Counted from the stretch's first letter, positions 45,736 to 54,930 are shown. The stretch: DNA of 64,000 nucleotides from Muribaculum intestinale (GCF_002201515.1 NZ_CP021421.1:3038001-3102000), one strand, 5' to 3'. Program-made: numbers and translations. Notes: generated by a model not told the origin, from the sequence alone.

Positions 45736-45777
45736 AATATTTCCGGCCGGAAATATTGAGTTTGCCCGGCCGGAAAT
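45736..45777. repeat. Palindrome and strong hairpin between the holin-like and ytxH genes
   Basis: A perfect 22-bp palindrome (two 11-bp arms AATATTTCCGG, 45736-45757) is followed by CCGGCCGGAAAT (45766-45777), which pairs with ATTTCCGGCCGG (45739-45750) as a 12-bp stem with a 15-nt loop. The two foldings are mutually exclusive. No U-run follows on either strand. Confidence 0.6.
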
Positions 45778-45794
45778 AACAAGATGTATTGCGA

Positions 45795-46007
45795 TTAATC
45801 GCACACTTCTGCCTGAAGATCTTTAGTAAGTTTGTCGACGAGGGCATCAACGTCGCTGTCAGAGCAAATGATGCCTTTCTTGCGAAGTATGTCGGCAATG
45901 CGGGTTCTAAGTTCCGAGCCTTTCTCCGGGGCAAAAAGCAGGGCCGCACCGGCTCCGACAATTGCGCCTCCGAGGAAAGCGCTTATGAGTCCGAGGGTAT
46001 TGTTCAT
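45795..46007 (-). CDS. YtxH-domain small membrane protein
   Basis: A 70-residue protein with one Gly-rich N-terminal membrane helix (LISAFLGGAIVGAGAALLFAP), the hallmark APEKGSELR segment right after it, and a charged helical tail. YtxH proteins are general-stress-associated membrane proteins of unknown mechanism. A paralogue lies 29 bp upstream. Confidence 0.82.
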   Translation of the reverse strand: MNNTLGLISAFLGGAIVGAGAALLFAPEKGSELRTRIADILRKKGIICSDSDVDALVDKLTKDLQAEVCD

Positions 46008-46036
46008 CGTTTAAATTGATTTATCGGGATTTAGAG

Positions 46037-46234
46037 TTATTTCTCGATTTCATCAGCAATCTCATCGACAAGTTCTTCCAATTTATCCTTGCGAAGATTA
46101 ATGCCTTTCTCTTTCAGGAAATGACGGATATTGTCGCGTGTTGTCTCCCCTTTTTCGGGGGCAAGAAGAAGGCCGACCGCTGCACCAGCGACAGCGCCGC
46201 CGATTACAGATAGAATGATGTGTAAGGGTTTCAT
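46037..46234 (-). CDS. YtxH-domain small membrane protein (paralogue)
   Basis: A 65-residue protein with the same plan as its neighbour: a glycine-rich helix (ILSVIGGAVAGAAVGLLLAPEKG), then a charged helix with DNIRHFLKEKGINL. It is the first gene of the envelope cluster. Together with the neighbour it looks like a local duplication. Confidence 0.8.
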   Translation of the reverse strand: MKPLHIILSVIGGAVAGAAVGLLLAPEKGETTRDNIRHFLKEKGINLRKDKLEELVDEIADEIEK

Positions 46235-46386
46235 AAAGTGTTAACGTTTTTATAGGTCTTTTTTATATAAGACTTTAGTGATTTCTATGTTAAATAATTC
46301 TGACACTATTAACACATGCACGCCCGAAAAGTTCAATTATTACTCCTTGGAATCAGAAATAACGCCATTGGATATATTCGGCAGTG

Positions 46387-47055
46387 TTATTTACGTGCTT
46401 CAGCCACATAGCCCAGGGTCTCGCGACATTTTTCAGTCACATATGCCCAGTCAGAGGCGGCGACGCGGTCGGACGGGAACAGCTTTGAGCCCATGCCTAC
46501 ACAGAATACTCCGGCTTTTATCCATCCCTCGATATTCTCTTTTGTCGGCTCGACACCTCCGGTGACCATCAGTTTAGACCAGGGCATTGGAGCTTTCAGG
46601 CCTTTCACAAACTTAGTGCCGAGAACGTCGCCGGGGAATACCTTGCACAAATCGCATCCTGTCTCCTGAGCGGCCCCGACTTCAGATATAGTGCCGCAAC
46701 CTGGAGTGTAAGGAATGAGCCTGCGGTTGCATATGCGCGAAATCTCGGGATTAAAAAGCGGGCCGACAACAAAGCAGGCACCAAGTTGCATATAGAGTGC
46801 AGCAGTCGCCGGGTCAACGACAGAGCCAACTCCGACTGCCATTTCCGGGCATTCTTTTGCAGCGAACTTAACTACTTTTTCAAACACCTCATGAGCGAAG
46901 TCGCCACGATTGGTAAACTCAAAGGCGCGCACTCCGCCGTCATAACATGCCTTCACTACCGCGCATGCTATATCGGCATCTTTATGATAGAACACCGGTA
47001 CCATTCCGGTCTCGCCCATCTTCTGAAGGACCTGGATTTTATCGAATTTTGCCAT
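46387..47055 (-). CDS. eda: 2-Dehydro-3-deoxyphosphogluconate aldolase
   Basis: Cleaves KDPG to pyruvate and glyceraldehyde 3-phosphate. The 222 residues form a class I TIM-barrel aldolase with the Schiff-base lysine in CKVFPGD (Lys138), the catalytic acid Glu46 in FEFTNRG, the GVGSVVDP turn and PYTPGCGT loop. It is slightly longer than E. coli Eda. It lies 79 bp after the KDG kinase gene; the pair degrades hexuronates (from pectin or alginate-like polymers) through KDG and KDPG. Confidence 0.92.
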   Translation of the reverse strand: MAKFDKIQVLQKMGETGMVPVFYHKDADIACAVVKACYDGGVRAFEFTNRGDFAHEVFEKVVKFAAKECPEMAVGVGSVVDPATAALYMQLGACFVVGPLFNPEISRICNRRLIPYTPGCGTISEVGAAQETGCDLCKVFPGDVLGTKFVKGLKAPMPWSKLMVTGGVEPTKENIEGWIKAGVFCVGMGSKLFPSDRVAASDWAYVTEKCRETLGYVAEARK

Positions 47056-47134
47056 TTTTATTCATTGGATTATTTCGGGACACTGCCTGTCGTGCAGATA
47101 GCAGACAGTGCCCCGGACTTCATTTATAAATGTA

Positions 47135-48157
47135 TCAACGCTGTACGCGACCATTGGCACTGCCGCCTGCCAGAGCTTTGACTTCATCAACTGTGACCAT
47201 ATTGAAGTCACCGGGAATTGTGTGCTTGAGTGCTGATGCAGCAACCGCAAACTCAAGAGCCTCTCCCTGATTATCCATTGTCATAAGGCCGTGTATAAGG
47301 CCGCCGGAGAAACTGTCGCCTCCGCCTACGCGATCGATAATCGGATTGATATCGTAGCGTTTGCTCTGATAGAATTCCTGACCGTTGTATATCATAGCCT
47401 TCCAGCCATTGTGAGTAGCCGAGAATGATTCGCGCAGAGTGGAAACGACATATTTAAAGCCGAATTCCTTCATCATGGCCGCGAATATTCCCTTATAGCC
47501 TTCAGCATCGGTATTACCACCCTCGACATCGGCATCGGGCTTGAATCCGAGGCAAAGTTCGGCATCCTCTTCATTGCCGATACATACATCGACATACTTC
47601 ATAAGCGGACGCATGATTGACTGGGCTTTTTCAGAAGTCCAAAGTTTCTTGCGGAAATTAAGGTCGACCGAAACGGTGACACCGTGGCGCTTGGCGGCTT
47701 CGCATGCAAGGCGAGTGAGCTCCGCGGCCTTGTCGGAAATGGCCGGGGTGATTCCGCTCCAGTGGAACCAGTCGGCACCTTCCATAATCTTGTCGAAGTC
47801 AAAATCTTCAGGGTCAGCTTCCGATATAGAAGAGTTCGCGCGGTCATATATTACCTTTGACGGACGCATTGACGCGCCTGTCTCACAATAATAAATACCT
47901 ACGCGGTTTCCTCCACGGGCAATATGGTCAGTGACGACGCCGTAACGACGCAATGCGTTTACAGCAGCCTGCCCAATCTCATGTGTCGGCAGTTTGCTTA
48001 CGAAAACCGACTCGTGTCCGTAGTTAGCGCAACTGACAGCGACATTGGCCTCGCCGCCGCCCCATATTACATCAAAATTGTCGACCTGCACAAAGCGGTT
48101 GCAGCCTGCAGGCGAGAGGCGAAGCATAATTTCGCCGAGTGTGATTACTTTTCCCAT
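47135..48157 (-). CDS. kdgK: 2-Dehydro-3-deoxygluconokinase (PfkB family)
   Basis: Phosphorylates KDG to KDPG. ATG 48157 (MGKVITLGEIML, 340 residues) is the start, since the promoter lies immediately upstream and the longer frame would read through it. PfkB motifs are present: GGGEANVAVSCANYG near the N-terminus and GGGDSFSGGLIHG with the catalytic base Asp281. The following eda gene confirms the pathway; transport or upstream uronate enzymes are not in the window. Confidence 0.9.
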   Translation of the reverse strand: MGKVITLGEIMLRLSPAGCNRFVQVDNFDVIWGGGEANVAVSCANYGHESVFVSKLPTHEIGQAAVNALRRYGVVTDHIARGGNRVGIYYCETGASMRPSKVIYDRANSSISEADPEDFDFDKIMEGADWFHWSGITPAISDKAAELTRLACEAAKRHGVTVSVDLNFRKKLWTSEKAQSIMRPLMKYVDVCIGNEEDAELCLGFKPDADVEGGNTDAEGYKGIFAAMMKEFGFKYVVSTLRESFSATHNGWKAMIYNGQEFYQSKRYDINPIIDRVGGGDSFSGGLIHGLMTMDNQGEALEFAVAASALKHTIPGDFNMVTVDEVKALAGGSANGRVQR

Positions 48158-48193
48158 ATCTGTTATCTGTTTATTAAGATTAATTTGGTGGTG

Positions 48194-48223
48194 CAAATTT
48201 AATATTTTGGCAGGAAATATCAA
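48194..48223 (-). promoter_or_regulatory. Promoter of kdgK-eda
   Basis: The minus strand reads TTG (48223-48221), a 19-nt spacer and TAAATTTG (48201-48194), with transcription expected near 48187, 30 bp before ATG 48157. Confidence 0.6.
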
Positions 48224-48366
48224 TTTCCAAAGAGACACTTTGATTATTTTTCGCAACAGTCGCGAATCATCGGACGACTCATAACGAATAACACTGCAAA
48301 GATACCACAAACAATTGCAATACGCAAATTTTTTGTCGAGAATTCTATCATTCGGCGGATTTTGAG

Positions 48367-48374
48367 TAAATTTG
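48367..48374 (+). promoter_or_regulatory. -7 promoter box of the uup gene
   Basis: TAAATTTG matches the consensus and lies 25 bp before ATG 48399. No good -33 box. Confidence 0.45.
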
Positions 48375-48398
48375 TAGCCTGCAACTCAAAAAATCAGC

Positions 48399-50282
48399 AT
48401 GGCCACAAGCTATCTACAAATAGAAAATCTGACAAAAAGCTACGGAGACCGTATGCTTTTCAGTGATGTAACCTTCGGTGTGTATGAAGGGGACAAAATC
48501 GGCATTATCGCAAAAAACGGTACCGGAAAGTCTACCCTATTAAATATAATTGCAGGGAATGAAAGTCCCGACTCCGGCAATGTGATTTTTCGCAACGGAC
48601 TGAGAGTGGGCATTCTTGAGCAGAGCCCTCGATTTGCCCCCGGTGCAAGCATCATCGAGGCATGCCTTCAGGAGGACAGCCCCATATGCCGGGCCATATC
48701 CCGCTACGAGAAAGCTCTCGTTTCCGGCAATGAGAACGAGCTGAATGAGTCAATCCATATAATGGACAGTCTGGGTGGATGGGAATATGAGGACCGGGTA
48801 AAGCAGCTTCTGACCCAGCTTGGAATAACAGACTTGACAGCCTCGACAGAACATCTGTCGGGCGGACAGGCAAAGCGTATCGCGATTGCCAATGTCATAC
48901 TGCGGGAGCCGGAGCTTATCATACTTGATGAGCCTACCAACCATCTTGACATACAGATAATAGAGTGGCTTGAGGATTATCTGCGCAAAAGCCGTGTGAC
49001 ACTTCTGATGGTGACACACGATCGTTATTTCCTTGACCGTGTGACCAATAAGATTATTGAGATTGACAATCAGCAGATATTCACCTACAACGGCAATTAT
49101 GACTACTATCTGCGTCGCAGGCAAGAGCGCATCGAAGCTCTCACCGCAGAAATGTCAAAGATAAAGAATACATTACGCCGCGAGACCGAATGGATGAGAC
49201 GGCAGCCGCAGGCACGAGCCGGGAAAGCACAGTTCAGGATAGATGCCTACCATGCACTCAGCAACCGCAAAAACGAACTGAATTCGTCCCGGGCATCTGA
49301 AGGGAATGTAGACCTGAATGTCAAGTCGAGTTACATCGGTTCAAAAATCTTTGAAGCGGAGCATATAAACAAGGCTTTTGGCGACAAAGTGATACTCCGT
49401 GATTTCAATTATGTATTCGCTCGTTATGAACGCGTGGGCATAATCGGTCACAACGGCGTCGGCAAATCGACATTTATAAAGATGCTTCAAGGAATTGTGC
49501 CATGCGACAGCGGAAACTGGAACGTAGGAGAAACTGTAAAATTCGGATATTACAGTCAGGACGGCATACAGCTTGATGACAATAAGCGTGTGATTGATGC
49601 CATTACCGATATTGCTGAGGAAGTCATAGTCAACGACGGAGTCCACTACTCTCCCATGCAGTTTCTGAATCATTTCCTGTTTTCACCTGCGGACCAGCAG
49701 AAATATATCGGAACACTTAGCGGAGGAGAGAAAGCACGCCTTCACTTGGCTTCGGTGCTTATGCGTTCTCCGAACTTCCTTATACTTGACGAACCGACCA
49801 ATGACCTTGACATTGTCACGCTCGGACTGCTGGAGGAGTATCTCGCCGGCTTTAAAGGATGCCTGATTGTGGTAAGTCACGACCGATTCTTTCTTGACAG
49901 TATTGTCGACCACCTTTTTGTGCTTGAAGGCGATGGTGTTGTACGCGATTTCCCGGGGTCATATAGTGATTTTCGTGAATGGACGCGTGAGCGAGAGGCC
50001 TTCGATAACACACCGACGAAAGGGTCGACCGAGAAAAAGACTGCGAATCGTCCGAAACGAGAACGCGATGCCAACAAAATGACTTTCAAGGAGCAGCGCG
50101 AATTTGAGCAGCTAACGAAAGATATCGACGTGCTTACAACAGAAAAAAAGGAACTTGACACACTATTCAGCAGCGGTGTTGATGTTGAGGATATAGCAGG
50201 AAAGTCGGCTCGCTATCAGGAAATCCAGACACTGCTTGACGAAAAAGAGATGCGATGGCTTGAACTCTCGGAGAAATCATAA
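48399..50282 (+). CDS. uup: ABC-F family ATPase, Uup type
   Basis: Soluble ATPase of the ABC-F group, acting on ribosomes or on DNA repair intermediates. The 627 residues contain two ABC domains (Walker A NGTGKST and NGVGKST; signatures LSGGQAKR and LSGGEKAR; Walker B with DEPTNHLD and DEPTNDLD), the inter-domain PtIM linker, and a C-terminal basic/coiled-coil region (about 540-627) typical of Uup rather than EttA. No membrane domain is present. It is transcribed divergently from kdgK. Confidence 0.9.
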   Translation: MATSYLQIENLTKSYGDRMLFSDVTFGVYEGDKIGIIAKNGTGKSTLLNIIAGNESPDSGNVIFRNGLRVGILEQSPRFAPGASIIEACLQEDSPICRAISRYEKALVSGNENELNESIHIMDSLGGWEYEDRVKQLLTQLGITDLTASTEHLSGGQAKRIAIANVILREPELIILDEPTNHLDIQIIEWLEDYLRKSRVTLLMVTHDRYFLDRVTNKIIEIDNQQIFTYNGNYDYYLRRRQERIEALTAEMSKIKNTLRRETEWMRRQPQARAGKAQFRIDAYHALSNRKNELNSSRASEGNVDLNVKSSYIGSKIFEAEHINKAFGDKVILRDFNYVFARYERVGIIGHNGVGKSTFIKMLQGIVPCDSGNWNVGETVKFGYYSQDGIQLDDNKRVIDAITDIAEEVIVNDGVHYSPMQFLNHFLFSPADQQKYIGTLSGGEKARLHLASVLMRSPNFLILDEPTNDLDIVTLGLLEEYLAGFKGCLIVVSHDRFFLDSIVDHLFVLEGDGVVRDFPGSYSDFREWTREREAFDNTPTKGSTEKKTANRPKRERDANKMTFKEQREFEQLTKDIDVLTTEKKELDTLFSSGVDVEDIAGKSARYQEIQTLLDEKEMRWLELSEKS

Positions 50283-50357
50283 CGACAATACTGCCGCGAA
50301 CCACATAGCTCGATTTATTGTTTGTGAGGTATCACTAACATATAAAAGCAATATATT

Positions 50358-50609
50358 ATGAGTTTCATCTGGTACATATTAATAGGTATTGCCTCCGGAT
50401 TTGTAGCCGGCAAACTTATGCGTGGCGGTGGTTTCGGACTGGTGGTGAATCTTATTGTAGGCATTATAGGCGGCGTGCTCGGAGGATGGCTTTTCGGGCT
50501 GGTCGGAATTACTGCCGGTGGAATAATCGGGAGTCTGATTACCTCCGTTGTGGGTGCGGTAGTGCTGTTGTGGATTGTAGGAATCCTGAGCCGATCGACG
50601 GGACATTGA
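50358..50609 (+). CDS. GlsB/YeaQ/YmgE-family membrane protein
   Basis: An 83-residue, very hydrophobic, Gly-rich protein (WYILIGIASGFVAGKLMRGGG, then three short helices) of the transglycosylase-associated/GlsB family, usually induced by envelope or general stress. It lies 75 bp after uup and before a hairpin, probably as its own unit. Confidence 0.9.
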   Translation: MSFIWYILIGIASGFVAGKLMRGGGFGLVVNLIVGIIGGVLGGWLFGLVGITAGGIIGSLITSVVGAVVLLWIVGILSRSTGH

Positions 50610-50673
50610 AGTCCCTTATACCGGCGCCGTCTGTTAATCAATGTATATATCACACATAACCATCACATTAATA

Positions 50674-50698
50674 CGCTCATCGATATAGTCGATGAGCG
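50674..50698 (+). terminator. Hairpin after the GlsB-family gene
   Basis: A perfect 10-bp stem, CGCTCATCGA (50674-50683) with TCGATGAGCG (50689-50698), followed by AAATTTT. A weak intrinsic terminator is likely. Confidence 0.55.
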
Positions 50699-50737
50699 AA
50701 ATTTTACATTGGAGTGCCGATTTATTGGGAATATTAT

Positions 50738-50745
50738 TAACTTTG
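50738..50745 (+). promoter_or_regulatory. -7 promoter box of the PorT-like gene at 50.8 kb
   Basis: TAACTTTG lies 19 bp before ATG 50765. No clear -33 box. Confidence 0.5.
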
Positions 50746-50764
50746 CCAATAAATTAGATCTATA

Positions 50765-51385
50765 ATGAAGAGATTTTTCGTTGCACTCACAGTACTCATC
50801 GCAATATTAAGCGCCCCTAATAAGGCTGATGCCGAGCTGCGATATGGTCCGATGCTCGGTGTGAACATGAGCACTCTGAAGTTTAAGCAGTCGCTTATTG
50901 AAGTAAATAAAGTATGCGGCATGTCGGCCGGTGTAACTACCGAGGTTATATTCCCCGGCCTCGGATTTGGCATAAATTCCGGTATATATTATGAGATGAG
51001 AGGCGCCAAGCTGCATTTAGGCGGCAAACTCATATGGTCATCACAAGGCTTCGGCACCGAGCGCAGTTATCTGCACTATCTGGAAATACCGATTCATCTC
51101 CGCTTTAAGTGGACCCGAATGTCGGGAATTGAGGATTATGTAGCGCCATTTGTGTTTGGAGGCCCGTCATTCAGCCTTCTCATCGGTCATAGCCATATCA
51201 AGGCTCTTGAATATGCTAACGGTGAAATGGGACTGACAGTCGGTGGCGGACTGGAAATCATGCGTAACTGGCAGGTGTCGTATTCGTTTACCTGGGGAAT
51301 GGTATATGCCGAACAGACAAAACTGCTCGACCACTTCAGCGCGAAGAACCGCACAATGGATTTACGTGTCACCTATCTGTTCTGA
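50765..51385 (+). CDS. PorT-like outer-membrane beta-barrel protein
   Basis: Predicted eight-stranded barrel of 206 residues with a signal peptide (MKRFFVALTVLIAILSAP, cleaved near ADA). Strand-like segments include RYGPMLGVNMSTLKF, GLGFGINSGIYYEMRG, YLEIPIHLRFKW and a terminal RVTYLF strand. It resembles the PorT-family fold but lies far from the type IX locus, so its function is unknown. Its 3' end overlaps the convergent nuclease-fold gene by 13 bp. Confidence 0.78.
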   Translation: MKRFFVALTVLIAILSAPNKADAELRYGPMLGVNMSTLKFKQSLIEVNKVCGMSAGVTTEVIFPGLGFGINSGIYYEMRGAKLHLGGKLIWSSQGFGTERSYLHYLEIPIHLRFKWTRMSGIEDYVAPFVFGGPSFSLLIGHSHIKALEYANGEMGLTVGGGLEIMRNWQVSYSFTWGMVYAEQTKLLDHFSAKNRTMDLRVTYLF

Positions 51386-51870
51386 CCGTAGGCACAACAC
51401 AAGGTATAGTCCGGTATCTCCCTCAGAAACGTGTATGTATGCGTGTCGTAATCTATACGACAACAATAATGTGTCATGCCATTGGATATGGTAAGATAGC
51501 GGGCATGCAGCACCATGTTGTATCTGACAATCTGGTCGAATACTTTCTGACTGATTACTATGCCCGGAGCCTTGTATTCTACAATCATCATGGGATTGCC
51601 GGTTCGGTCGAATACCACAGTATCGCAACGGCGGCGCGTATTGTTGAGTTCAAGCCCTATCTCATTTGCCATAAGAGAAGCAGGAAACTGCTTCTCTTTT
51701 ATCATGTAGTCAACAAAGTGCTGCCGTACCCATTCTTCCGGCGTAAGGACTACGTGCTTGTGGCGTAACCGGTCGAAAATCTCGATATATGATTCACCTT
51801 GTCTAAGGCGCGACGAATCGATTGGAGGCAGATTCAGCGGCACAATGCAACTTTGCGGGGTATGGTTCAT
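51373..51870 (-). CDS. Type I restriction HsdR N-terminal-like nuclease-fold protein
   Basis: A 165-residue protein matching the HsdR_N_2 family: a PD-(D/E)xK nuclease fold found alone, without helicase domains. ATG 51870 (MNHTPQSC) is favoured; the longer frame reaches into the divergent holA gene. The motif Asp83 (RRCDTVVFD) with Glu98-x-Lys100 (IVEYKAPG) matches the nuclease core. No hsdM or hsdS gene is near, so it is not a restriction system. Such orphan genes next to holA are common in Bacteroidales, from memory; the role is unknown. Confidence 0.75.
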   Translation of the reverse strand: MNHTPQSCIVPLNLPPIDSSRLRQGESYIEIFDRLRHKHVVLTPEEWVRQHFVDYMIKEKQFPASLMANEIGLELNNTRRRCDTVVFDRTGNPMMIVEYKAPGIVISQKVFDQIVRYNMVLHARYLTISNGMTHYCCRIDYDTHTYTFLREIPDYTLCCAYGQNR

Positions 51871-51946
51871 GTCAGAGATAATGCTTTTAGGGGATACTGA
51901 GTGAAAAACTTTTTGTAAATTTACGGAAATTTCCGATTCTACCAGC

Positions 51947-52984
51947 ATGGCAACAGCCAAAACAGTTACATACGCCGAGCTCCGCGCATCGCTTAGCAGA
52001 AAAAACTATGCTCCGGCCTACCTCATACATGGCGAGGAGGGATTCTTTATCGACCGTCTTGTCGAAGAGTTTGAGGCAATTGTCCCTGAAGCGGATCATG
52101 ATTTCAATCTATATACTCTATATGGGCCGGAGACTGACATAGACACTGTAATCGACGCATGTCGCAGATATCCGATGATGTCGGATTATCAGGTCGTGAT
52201 ATTAAAAGAGGCTCAATCTGTGCCTGCCGCACAACTTGACAAACTCATCGGCTATCTTTCCAATCCGACATCGACAACAGTGCTCGTAATCTGTGGACGA
52301 GGAGCAAAGGTGAAGTCAAAAGAGCTTCCATCTAAAATTGTGGCAGCCGGAGGGTGTGTGTTTGAAGCGGTGAAACTTCGTGACAGGGCTCTTACTGATG
52401 CCATACGACATGTGATTACTGAAAAAGGGCTCCATGTGGAGGAAAAAGGACTGTCGATGCTCAGTGACTATGTAGGAGCGGATCTTTCGCGTTTATATAA
52501 TGAAATCGAGAAACTCACTGTAGCATTGCCTCCGGGCTCGATGGTTACTCCGGAGGTAATCGAGTCGCACATCGGCATGAGTAAGGATTTTAATAATTTT
52601 GAGCTCATCAACGCTGTAGCAGTAAGGGACAGCGTAGCCGCATTCCGCATAATCGACCATTTCCGCCGAAACCCTAAGGATAATCCGTTCCCGCCGACAT
52701 TGGGCATGCTATGGACATTCTTTTCCAATCTGCTCATAATCCATTACACCCGGGATAAGAGCGAGCCTGCCTTGTGTGCTGCTTTGGGACGTAAAGGCAA
52801 CTGGCTTTCAAAAGACTACAAGAACGGCATGAAGCAATATAATGCTCGTCAGACTGTAGAAATATTGCGGGAACTCCGACGTACGGATGCAGCGACAAAA
52901 GGCGTAGGTTCCAGGCAGGATCCATATGACCTGATGCATGATATGGTATTCAGGATACTGACCGCGCGCGGAGTGATTAGTTGA
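51947..52984 (+). CDS. holA: DNA polymerase III subunit delta
   Basis: Clamp-loader subunit that opens the beta clamp. The 345 residues form the delta family AAA+ fold: a N-terminal PAYLIHGEEGFFIDRLVEE segment (degenerate P-loop), SDYQVVILKEAQ, LVICGRGAK, and the helical collar. It begins 77 bp from the divergent nuclease-fold gene. A palindromic GTAAATTTAC lies between them and could serve as a bidirectional -7 region. Confidence 0.92.
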   Translation: MATAKTVTYAELRASLSRKNYAPAYLIHGEEGFFIDRLVEEFEAIVPEADHDFNLYTLYGPETDIDTVIDACRRYPMMSDYQVVILKEAQSVPAAQLDKLIGYLSNPTSTTVLVICGRGAKVKSKELPSKIVAAGGCVFEAVKLRDRALTDAIRHVITEKGLHVEEKGLSMLSDYVGADLSRLYNEIEKLTVALPPGSMVTPEVIESHIGMSKDFNNFELINAVAVRDSVAAFRIIDHFRRNPKDNPFPPTLGMLWTFFSNLLIIHYTRDKSEPALCAALGRKGNWLSKDYKNGMKQYNARQTVEILRELRRTDAATKGVGSRQDPYDLMHDMVFRILTARGVIS

Positions 52985-53044
52985 TTCTACACAAGGTTTA
53001 TATATCACTGTACTATCTCTCCGATATCTTTAATGTTAATAAAT

Positions 53045-53587
53045 ATGGCAGATACCGCACAACAATTCAGTAAGGTAGGCACTATGTGCCGCGACATATT
53101 CGAAAAAAAACTCAAGGATTATGGTTCCTCATGGCGTCTGATGCGTCCGGAGTCGCTGACCGACCAGATTTACATAAAGGCAGCACGCATACGCTCGCTT
53201 GAGACAAAATCTGAGCATCGTGTGGAGGAAGGGGTCATACCTGAGTGGGTTGGCATAGTCAATTATGGAGTAATAGCACTCATCCAGCTCGAAAAAGGAT
53301 GGGCCGATACCGCTGATTTGTCAATCGAGGATGCTCTTGCTCTTTATGACAGACATCTGGAATGCGCTTTCGCTCTAATGCTTGACAAGAATCATGATTA
53401 TGATGAAGCCTGGCGTAAGATGAGAGTGTCTTCATTTACGGATATAATACTCCAAAAACTATGGCGTACGAAGCAGATTGAAGACAATCAAGGCACAACG
53501 CTTATAAGTGAAGGACTTGACGCCAACTATAAGGATATGATAAACTATGCAGCTTTCGCCCTTATCAAACTCACCGGCATCGAGTAA
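53045..53587 (+). CDS. DUF1599-domain protein
   Basis: A 180-residue protein of the DUF1599 family, seen in Bacteroidetes and some phages, made of two similar halves of about 80 residues (each containing an MR...S..D.I..K pattern: WRLMRPESLTDQIYIKAARI and WRKMRVSSFTDIILQKLWRT). ATG 53045 (MADTAQQF) is preferred to ATG 53033. Function is not established; a nucleotide-related role has been suggested for related families. Its 3' end overlaps the DoxX-type gene by 41 bp, implying coupling. Confidence 0.82.
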   Translation: MADTAQQFSKVGTMCRDIFEKKLKDYGSSWRLMRPESLTDQIYIKAARIRSLETKSEHRVEEGVIPEWVGIVNYGVIALIQLEKGWADTADLSIEDALALYDRHLECAFALMLDKNHDYDEAWRKMRVSSFTDIILQKLWRTKQIEDNQGTTLISEGLDANYKDMINYAAFALIKLTGIE

Positions 53588-54929
53588 TCCCGCTCCGGTG
53601 ACAGCCAATGCCCCAGGTCCGACTGAAGGGAATAGCAGCGATACACAGACTCGACTTGTGTCTCCCCGCACTACAATACTGGTATGGATATGCCGTATAA
53701 TAGTAGGCTCTACTTTTGTCGTATCCGGTATATCCAAGACCATAGATTTATGGGGGTTTGTATACAAAATCGACCAGTATCTGGCCGTGTGGCAGATGCC
53801 TATGCCGCATGGTGTGGTGTTTACCGGCGCTACAGCTCTTGCAGCGGTGGAATTTCTGTTGGGCTTTCTGCTTATTACCGGCAGCTACAAGCGCACATGT
53901 GCATGGCTGATAGGCCTTATCATGGCCGGCATGCTTCCGCTCACATTATATATAATGATAGCTGATCCGGTGGCCGACTGCGGATGTTTCGGCGACATGT
54001 GGGTGATATCAAATACGGCAACTTTTCTCAAGAATGTAGTTCTGACGGCACTTGTCATATACCTTATTTTAAGGAATTCAAGCGTACCCGGGTTGTTTAC
54101 CACGTATAGTCAATGGCTTGTTGCCGTTATAGCCATCATATATGTTCTCTTAATAGCAATATTCGGCTATAATATCCAGCCGCTTATCGACTTCCGACCA
54201 TATCCAGTAGGCACACCAATAGGAGAACTTGCGCGCAATAGCGGTGACGGTTACATACCCGAGTATATATTTGTATATGAAAAAGATGGTGTAAGGCGTG
54301 ATTTCACCGAGGATTCCATACCGGATGATTCATGGGTATTTGTTGAACGCAAGGAGAAGCCGGCAGAGGGCAACATAAGTCATGACAGTATCGGCTATGA
54401 TGGTATGATTACTGTATATGACGAAAATGGAGATGACGCCACTGCTGATGCTATCTCAGCCGAAGGTGAGGAGATACTGCTTCTTATCCCGGACTTACAC
54501 GGCATAGATGTGTCTTCTACATATCTTATAAACGAGATTGACAGACATATCAATTCGCGAGGCGGCACAATGGCCGCAATAATCGCGGCCGACAGCGACG
54601 GAGTGGATATGTGGCGCGACCTGTCGATGGCGTCATACTCTATTTATACCAGTGAAGACACATCGATAAAGGAAATCGCCCGTGGCAGTATTGCTGTAGT
54701 CTATCTTAGCGATGGCATTATCCGATGGAAGCGTACTCTCAGTTCGATTGATTCCGAAATTTTCGAGCATCCCGGTCCGGATACTTTGGCATCACTCGGA
54801 TTTTCCGGAAAGACCATAATGCTGACTCTGACGATGTTTTTTTGCGGTCTTGAACTTTTCTTATGGATTCTTGACAGAAGTGGTAGGGCTGTTAAATTGC
54901 ATTTTACTCGCAGGAATCAAAAAAAATAA
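53547..54929 (+). CDS. DoxX/MauE-family membrane protein with long periplasmic domain
   Basis: A 460-residue inner-membrane protein. After a Pro/Ser-rich start (1-40), four helices form a DoxX/MauE-like module (about 42-190: TTFVVSGISK-like entry, MADP..DCGCFGD motif with a Cys-x-Cys that is usual in MauE-type proteins), then a fifth helix and a large C-terminal region of about 220 residues, acidic, with a thioredoxin-like ordering (EILLLIPDLHG), and a final helix near the end. It may act in disulfide or electron-transfer chemistry; this is inference. It lies 72 bp before tpiA. Confidence 0.75.
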   Translation: MQLSPLSNSPASSNPAPVTANAPGPTEGNSSDTQTRLVSPRTTILVWICRIIVGSTFVVSGISKTIDLWGFVYKIDQYLAVWQMPMPHGVVFTGATALAAVEFLLGFLLITGSYKRTCAWLIGLIMAGMLPLTLYIMIADPVADCGCFGDMWVISNTATFLKNVVLTALVIYLILRNSSVPGLFTTYSQWLVAVIAIIYVLLIAIFGYNIQPLIDFRPYPVGTPIGELARNSGDGYIPEYIFVYEKDGVRRDFTEDSIPDDSWVFVERKEKPAEGNISHDSIGYDGMITVYDENGDDATADAISAEGEEILLLIPDLHGIDVSSTYLINEIDRHINSRGGTMAAIIAADSDGVDMWRDLSMASYSIYTSEDTSIKEIARGSIAVVYLSDGIIRWKRTLSSIDSEIFEHPGPDTLASLGFSGKTIMLTLTMFFCGLELFLWILDRSGRAVKLHFTRRNQKK

Positions 54930-54930
54930 G

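Noticed and set aside
48158..48310. Longer kdgK frame
   Set aside because: It runs back through the kdgK promoter and lacks similarity to PfkB N-termini.
51373..51870. Type I restriction-modification system
   Set aside because: No methylase, specificity or helicase subunit is present; the gene is a stand-alone nuclease-fold protein.
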